Part shown: piece after piece, positions 40,239 to 44,316 of the stretch
How positions within the stretch are numbered: position 1 is the first letter of the stretch
Layout of the letters: each line of letters opens with the position of its first letter
From: DASUMP01 sp036277635
GTDB lineage: Bacteria > Actinomycetota > Acidimicrobiia > IMCC26256 > PALSA-610
DNA: 44,316 bases
Assembly: GCA_036277635.1 (NCBI GenBank)
Contig: DASUMP010000070.1
Coordinates: 1-44,316, forward strand
Reading direction: 5' to 3'
The notes under the pieces: generated by a model
What the model was told of the DNA's origin: nothing
What the model saw: only the letters and a program-made list of their open reading frames with translations
Databases searched by the model: none
Made by a program: the position numbers and the translations under genes

Positions 40239-41222
40239 ATGCGACGACTTCGAGCGGTGCTCGCGGTCGGCGTGGCGGCCGGTGTGATCGGGACGGCGGG
40301 CCTCGCACGGGCCGCCGACCACCTCGACGCGCCGCTCGTCCAAGCCGATGGACGCACCGACATCAACGACGTCTACGTGTTCGATTCGCCGAGTGATCCC
40401 GACAACGTCGTGCTGGCCATGACGGTCAACCCCGGCGCCGGCGTGATCTCGGGCACCGACTTCCACCCCGACCACGCGTACCGGCTCCGCATCGACACCA
40501 CCGGCGACGCGGTCGCCGACCAGGAGCTGCGGGCGTCGTTCGATCCGCGCGGGGCGAAGCAGCGCGTCACGATCGACGGTTCCGGTGTGCAGGGATCCGG
40601 TCCGGTCGGCGCGCGCGTCCCGCTGTTCGATGCGAACGGCAAGCGCAGCGGCTTCGGATACGCCGGCGTGCTCGACGACCCGTTCTTCTTCGACCTGGGG
40701 GCGTTCCGCAACGGCCTGCAGTTCTGTCCGAACGGCACGGGGAACGACTTCTTCTCGGGGCTCAACGTCACCGCGATCGTGATCGAGCTCCCGAAGGCGT
40801 CGCTGCCGAGCTCGTCGATCGGCGTGTGGGGCGAGACCACCGACGCGAGCACCGGCGCACCGATCGACCGCATGGGCCGACCCGCGATCAACACGGTGTT
40901 CATCCCGTCCGCGCAGAAGAACGCCTTCAACGCGTCGGCGCCGGCCGATGATCCGGCCAACTTCACCGACGAGGTCGTGGCGACGTTGCTCGCGCTCGGC
41001 AACGACCAGGCGACCGCCGACGCGCTCGCCGCGTTCTTGCTGCCCGACGTGTTGACGGTCGACCTGTCGCAGCCGACGGCGTTCCCGAACGGACGCGCCC
41101 TGGGCGACGACGTCATCGACACCGAGCTCGGACTGATCACCGGGGGCGCGGTCACGACCGACTGCGTCGCCAGCGATTCGGCGTTCCGGGGTTCGTTCCC
41201 GTACCTGGCTCGCGCCAACTGA
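40239..41222 (+). CDS. DUF4331 family secreted protein
   Basis: A 327-residue exported protein. A Sec signal (1-25) ends at ARA before ADHLDAP, the usual DUF4331 opening. The family core is readable: DINDVYVFDSPSDPDNVVLAMTVNP (41-65), FHPDHAYRLRIDTTGD, LDDPFFFDLGAFRNGL, NVTAIVIELP and RMGRPAINTVFIPSAQKNAFN. The C-terminal FPNGRALGDDVIDTELGLITGG is also typical. Function is unknown. ATG 40239 follows a strong AAGGAG. It diverges from sigK-rskA and precedes a TPR protein, so it is a probable SigK-regulon member by position only. Confidence 0.9.
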   Translation: MRRLRAVLAVGVAAGVIGTAGLARAADHLDAPLVQADGRTDINDVYVFDSPSDPDNVVLAMTVNPGAGVISGTDFHPDHAYRLRIDTTGDAVADQELRASFDPRGAKQRVTIDGSGVQGSGPVGARVPLFDANGKRSGFGYAGVLDDPFFFDLGAFRNGLQFCPNGTGNDFFSGLNVTAIVIELPKASLPSSSIGVWGETTDASTGAPIDRMGRPAINTVFIPSAQKNAFNASAPADDPANFTDEVVATLLALGNDQATADALAAFLLPDVLTVDLSQPTAFPNGRALGDDVIDTELGLITGGAVTTDCVASDSAFRGSFPYLARAN

Positions 41223-41234
41223 CGACAGCACACC

Positions 41235-41265
41235 GGGGTCGGGCCGCACCGGGCGGCCCGGCCCC
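41235..41265 (+). terminator. 13-bp hairpin between DUF4331 and TPR genes
   Basis: Stem 41235-41247 pairs with 41253-41265 (13 bp, one G-U pair), with a 5-nt loop and no U-run. It lies 20 bp before the next ATG and could attenuate or process the transcript, lowering expression of the TPR gene relative to DUF4331. Confidence 0.5.
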
Positions 41266-41284
41266 CGCGTGTGAGGAGCACACG

Positions 41285-42658
41285 ATGCATCTGATCCGCC
41301 AGCCCCGCACGCTGCTCGTCCTCACGACCGTCGCCGCGGTCGTGCTCGCCGTCCTCGCCGTCGGCATGTCGGGATCGTCGGGCATCGACGCCGCTCGCGA
41401 CGCGGCGACCGGCGCCCGCGGGACCCCGAGCGTCGCCGCGCCGCCGTTACCGCAGAGCGGACAGCTCGGGATCGAGGAGCAGGTGACGTTCTGGCGCGCC
41501 CGGGTCGACCGCGCGGCCGACGACTATCTGAGTCGCACCCAGCTCGCCGCCGCGCTGCTCCGCCAGGCGAAGGCCCGCCACGACCTCGGGGCTGCGCTCG
41601 ACGCGCGCACCGAGCTCGAGCGTTCACTCGACGTCAATCCCGATCACGGCCCTGCGCGCGCGTTGCTCGCCGCGTCCTACGCGATGTTCCATGAGTTCGC
41701 GCGGGCGCGTGACATCGCCCTCGCCGCCTACGCCGAAGACCCGACGAACCTCGTCGCGCTCGCCACCGCCGGCGACGCCGCGTTCGAGCTCGGCGACCTG
41801 GAAGATGCCGATCGCTTGTACGTCGAGCTCGCCGGACGCGCCGGCGCGGGACCGGCGGTCGACGCGCGTCGCGCTCGACTCGCGAGCGCACGCGGCGACC
41901 ACGCCACGGCCGTGTCGTACGCGCGTGCCGCGCAGCGCGCTGCTGGGGGCGCGACGCCGAGCGAACGCGCGTACTACGCCCTCCTCGTCGGCGAGCTGCA
42001 CCGCTCGGCCGGCGAGCTCACCGACGCGGCACACGCGCTGGCCGACGCACTCCGGGCGGATCCGGAGTCGGGCGCGGCGATCGAGTCGTTGGCGAAAGTC
42101 CGCGCCGCACAGGGTCGCCTCGCGGCGGCCGACACGCTGTGGAGACGCTCCGGTGCGCTCATCGGTGCACCCGACTTCCACGTGCTCGCCGCCCGCGGCG
42201 ACATCGCGGAGGCTCGGGGTGACCTCGCGCTCGCGCGCCAGCGCTGGGACGATGCCCTCGCAGCAGCGGCGGCGCTGCCGCGAGAGGAGCAAGCGGGCCT
42301 CGCCCGCGACCTCGCGCTCTTCCGCGCGGATCACGGCATCGGCACCGCCGAGGCGGTGCGTCTGGCGCGCGCCGATCTCGAACGCCGGCAGGACCCGCTC
42401 GCGTTCGCGACGCTCGGGTGGGCGCTCGCGGCCGACGGCGACGACCGCGCCGCGCTCGAACACCTCGACCGCGCGCGCGAAGGCGGGGTGTCGGACGCCG
42501 GGTTCGCGTACCGGATGGCGGTCGTCTACGAACGCGTGGGACGCGACGACGTCGCGCTCGATGTGCTGCGCCCCGCGCTCGCGACGAACCCCCGCTTCGA
42601 TCTGCGGGCGGCCGACGCGGCCGCGGCGTTGCTCGCCGCGCTCGAGGGGCGCCGGTGA
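41285..42658 (+). CDS. Membrane-anchored tetratricopeptide repeat protein
   Basis: A 457-residue protein with an N-terminal membrane anchor or uncleaved signal (about 9-29), a Ser/Ala/Pro linker, then TPR repeats to the end: LGAALDARTELERSLDVNPDHGPARALLAASYAMF, LVALATAGDAAFELGDLEDADRLYVELAG, HALADALRADPESGAAIESLAKVRAAQGRLAAADTLW and FATLGWALAADGDDRAALEHLDRARE. It likely scaffolds protein contacts on the outer face. ATG 41285 has GAGGAG 7 nt upstream; 62 bp separate it from the DUF4331 stop, with a hairpin between. Confidence 0.85.
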   Translation: MHLIRQPRTLLVLTTVAAVVLAVLAVGMSGSSGIDAARDAATGARGTPSVAAPPLPQSGQLGIEEQVTFWRARVDRAADDYLSRTQLAAALLRQAKARHDLGAALDARTELERSLDVNPDHGPARALLAASYAMFHEFARARDIALAAYAEDPTNLVALATAGDAAFELGDLEDADRLYVELAGRAGAGPAVDARRARLASARGDHATAVSYARAAQRAAGGATPSERAYYALLVGELHRSAGELTDAAHALADALRADPESGAAIESLAKVRAAQGRLAAADTLWRRSGALIGAPDFHVLAARGDIAEARGDLALARQRWDDALAAAAALPREEQAGLARDLALFRADHGIGTAEAVRLARADLERRQDPLAFATLGWALAADGDDRAALEHLDRAREGGVSDAGFAYRMAVVYERVGRDDVALDVLRPALATNPRFDLRAADAAAALLAALEGRR

Positions 42659-42673
42659 GCGCCGACCACGAGC

Positions 42674-42877
42674 TCAGACGGCGCGGACGTTCTTCGCTTC
42701 CTCGCCCTTCTTACCCGGGCCGACCTCGAACTCGACGGCCTGACCCTCTTCGAGGGTGCGGAACCCCGCTCCCTCGATCGCCGAGAAGTGCACGAACACG
42801 TCGGCGCCGCCGCCTTCGCGCTCGATGAAGCCGTAGCCCTTCTCGGAGTTGAACCACTTGACGGTGCCTCGAGCCAC
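42674..42877 (-). CDS. Cold-shock protein, CspA family
   Basis: A 67-residue OB-fold nucleic-acid-binding protein, the full family length. RNP1 is KGYGFIE (13-19) and RNP2 is VFVHFSAI (27-34); the start MARGTVKWFN and the end FEVGPGKKGEEAKNV are standard. It acts as an RNA chaperone in the cytoplasm. The GTG at 42877 has GAGGAG about 9 nt upstream. A -10-like TAGCGT on the minus strand (42947-42952) would give a leader of about 60 nt, shorter than that of E. coli cspA. It converges with the TPR gene, 15 bp apart. Confidence 0.95.
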   Translation of the reverse strand: MARGTVKWFNSEKGYGFIEREGGGADVFVHFSAIEGAGFRTLEEGQAVEFEVGPGKKGEEAKNVRAV

Positions 42878-43026
42878 TCACTCGCTCCTCAGGTGCTCCC
42901 GACCGCCGGTCCGAGACCGCTCGCCGGGTCGTGATGTTGCGCATCGACGCTACCAGCCGCTCGCGGAGCAGGACACGTCCTCGCTCTCCGGTTTCGCGCC
43001 GGCGGTCGTGGGGGCACTCGTCGGCC

Positions 43027-43512
43027 GTGACCGTGCCCTCGCCGACTGGATTCTCGCTCGCGTCTGCGCGCGTCGCGGCGGAGGAAGATCGCGTCGCGGA
43101 GTGGGTCGGGAAGTTCCTGTCGAGTCGGGGGAGCGACAACGCGGTGCTCGCCGCCGCGCTCGCCCAGACCCGCCACTGGTGGCTCGGCCCGGTGCGCGTC
43201 CCGCTCGACGACCTCGTGCGCCTTGCCGGCCCCGAGGACGACGCGCTGGTCTCGATCGACCGCGACGAGTGGCACGACGACGTCGGGGCGATGGAGGCGA
43301 GCCTCGACGACGGTTGGGAGCCTCCGCCCCTCCTCGCCGAGTGGCAGGACGGTCGCCTGCTGCTCCAGGACGGCAACCATCGATGCGAAGCGCTGCGCCG
43401 CCAGGGCGAGAGCCACGCGTGGGTGCTCGTCTTCTTCGACGATCCTGCCGCGCGCGACGAGTTCCGCGCCGCCGAGCGCTACGCGACCACCGCCCCCGTC
43501 TCCGACTCCTGA
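43027..43512 (+). CDS. ParB/sulfiredoxin-fold domain protein
   Basis: A 161-residue protein. RLLLQDGNHRCEALRRQGESHAWVLVFFD matches the ParB N-terminal/sulfiredoxin-like core (the D-G-N/x-H-R motif), preceded by VPLDDLVRLAGPEDDALVS and PPPLLAEWQDG. There is no HTH or dimer domain as in true ParB partition proteins, so a chromosome-partition role is not supported. Such short proteins are usually annotated only by fold. The GTG at 43027 is a judgement: upstream residues in this frame are a Ser/Arg string from non-coding DNA; a second GTG at 43033 is also possible. Confidence 0.65.
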   Translation: MTVPSPTGFSLASARVAAEEDRVAEWVGKFLSSRGSDNAVLAAALAQTRHWWLGPVRVPLDDLVRLAGPEDDALVSIDRDEWHDDVGAMEASLDDGWEPPPLLAEWQDGRLLLQDGNHRCEALRRQGESHAWVLVFFDDPAARDEFRAAERYATTAPVSDS

Positions 43513-43547
43513 GCCGGCGCGTCCGCACGGCGCGCGAGACTCTCGCA

Positions 43548-44312
43548 GTGGCGAGACGATCCACGCGCAACATCTTGCGGAACGCATTGCGGCCCAGCTA
43601 CGCCCGCGTCATGGCGGGCAAGGTCCGCCAGCGCGTCGCCGGATCGGAACGCCGCCGCACCGACGCGATCGCGTGGGCCGACGCCCGCAAGACGGGCCCG
43701 CGGCGCTGGTGCGAAGCGCAGGATCCCGAGCTGTGGGCCGAGACCCTCGAGTTCGCCGCCGGCCTGCGTGAGCGCGCCGCCGACGTCGGGGCCCGAGTCG
43801 GCGTCGACATCGGCTTCGGCGCCCGGTTCGAGCTGCTCTACTTCCTGACCCGACGCTTGGATCCGCTCGTCGTCGTGGAGACGGGCGTCGCGTTCGGGTA
43901 CTCCTCGACGGCGTTCCTCACCGCCCTCGCCCGCAACGGGCGCGGCGGGCGGTTGTGGTCGAGCGACTTCCCGTACTTCCGGCGCGACGATCCCGAGGCG
44001 CTCGTCGGCGCGCTCGTCCCCGACGAGCTGCGCGGGCAGTGGACGCTGCGGACCGCGGGCGACGACGCGAACCTGCCCGAGATCGTCGCGGAGTGCGGCC
44101 CGATCGACCTCGTGCACTACGACTCCGACAAGACCTACGCGGGCCGGGAACGCGGCATGCGCACGATCGACGCGCACCTCGCCCCTGGCGGCGTCGTCCT
44201 CATGGACGACATCCAGGACAACTTGTTCTTCCGCGACTATGCGCTCGCCCGCGGCGTCGAGCCGATGGTGTTCGGCACCCGCGAGTTCTTCGTGGGCGCC
44301 GTCGGGCTCTGA
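43548..44312 (+). CDS. Class I SAM-dependent methyltransferase (Methyltransf_24-like)
   Basis: A 254-residue class I methyltransferase. An N-terminal basic helix (1-35) precedes the Rossmann core: VVVETGVAFGYSSTAFLTAL (motif I), GGRLWSSDFPYF (motif II, acid D), CGPIDLVHYDSDKTYAGRERGMRTI and APGGVVLMDDIQDN. The order fits the Methyltransf_24 group, often linked to glycan or natural-product O-methylation. The substrate is unknown. The GTG at 43548 lies 35 bp after the ParB-fold gene; a later ATG in the basic region is possible. The stop is complete, 4 bp before the window end. Confidence 0.82.
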   Translation: MARRSTRNILRNALRPSYARVMAGKVRQRVAGSERRRTDAIAWADARKTGPRRWCEAQDPELWAETLEFAAGLRERAADVGARVGVDIGFGARFELLYFLTRRLDPLVVVETGVAFGYSSTAFLTALARNGRGGRLWSSDFPYFRRDDPEALVGALVPDELRGQWTLRTAGDDANLPEIVAECGPIDLVHYDSDKTYAGRERGMRTIDAHLAPGGVVLMDDIQDNLFFRDYALARGVEPMVFGTREFFVGAVGL

Positions 44313-44316
44313 GCGG

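Noticed and set aside
1..44316. Horizontal transfer, prophage or insertion sequence
   Set aside because: Base composition looks uniform throughout. I saw no transposase or integrase, no tRNA and no target-site duplications.

Overview
This is a gene-dense, very GC-rich window (above 70% GC by eye, with strong G/C preference at third codon positions). It carries 39 protein-coding genes, no RNA genes, no mobile elements and no gap above 300 bases. Many GTG starts, a SigK/RskA-type ECF sigma/anti-sigma pair, an LLM-class F420-type oxidoreductase, 4-bp ATGA/GTGA gene overlaps and probable leaderless transcripts point to Actinomycetota, plausibly an uncultured member of Acidimicrobiia. The class assignment is inference.

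Layout. 1-3.5 kb: a TTC38-like TPR protein, a 4-coumarate-CoA-ligase-like acyl-CoA synthetase and a GNAT acetyltransferase. 3.5-6.2 kb: a membrane-anchored DUF4015 (glycosidase-like) protein divergent from an ArsR-SRPBCC pair, with a perfect 24-bp palindrome over the ArsR start. 6.2-10.5 kb: three lipoproteins (beta-lactamase-fold serine hydrolase, PQQ-type propeller, SMP-30-like propeller). 10.5-18.6 kb: mixed metabolism: a LuxR regulator divergent from a variant diiron-type MBL protein; a GH127 arabinofuranosidase-like enzyme coupled to an SQR-like flavoprotein; a thioesterase, an LLM oxidoreductase, an alpha/beta hydrolase and a cytochrome c lipoprotein.

18.6-36.3 kb is the centrepiece. 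Five large GT-C-like membrane proteins (one on the minus strand) accompany a GMC oxidoreductase with a small partner, two sugar-nucleotide-type SDRs, a membrane-embedded spermidine-synthase-like protein, a fused GT2 glycosyltransferase/methyltransferase and an HD-GYP protein. On the plus strand, most of these genes overlap by 4 bp in two runs (20326-25460 and 28004-36330). A coherent reading is that the GT2 domain charges a polyprenyl phosphate with a sugar, the GT-C proteins transfer it outside the membrane, the SDRs, GMC enzyme and methyltransferase tailor the sugars, and the HD-GYP protein links the system to c-di-GMP.

36.3-44.3 kb: an acyl-CoA dehydrogenase, a MOSC protein and a cupin; the sigK-rskA pair divergent from a DUF4331 protein and a TPR protein; a cold-shock protein, a ParB-like-fold protein and a class I methyltransferase.

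All assignments come from reading motifs, lengths and gene context; no database search was run.
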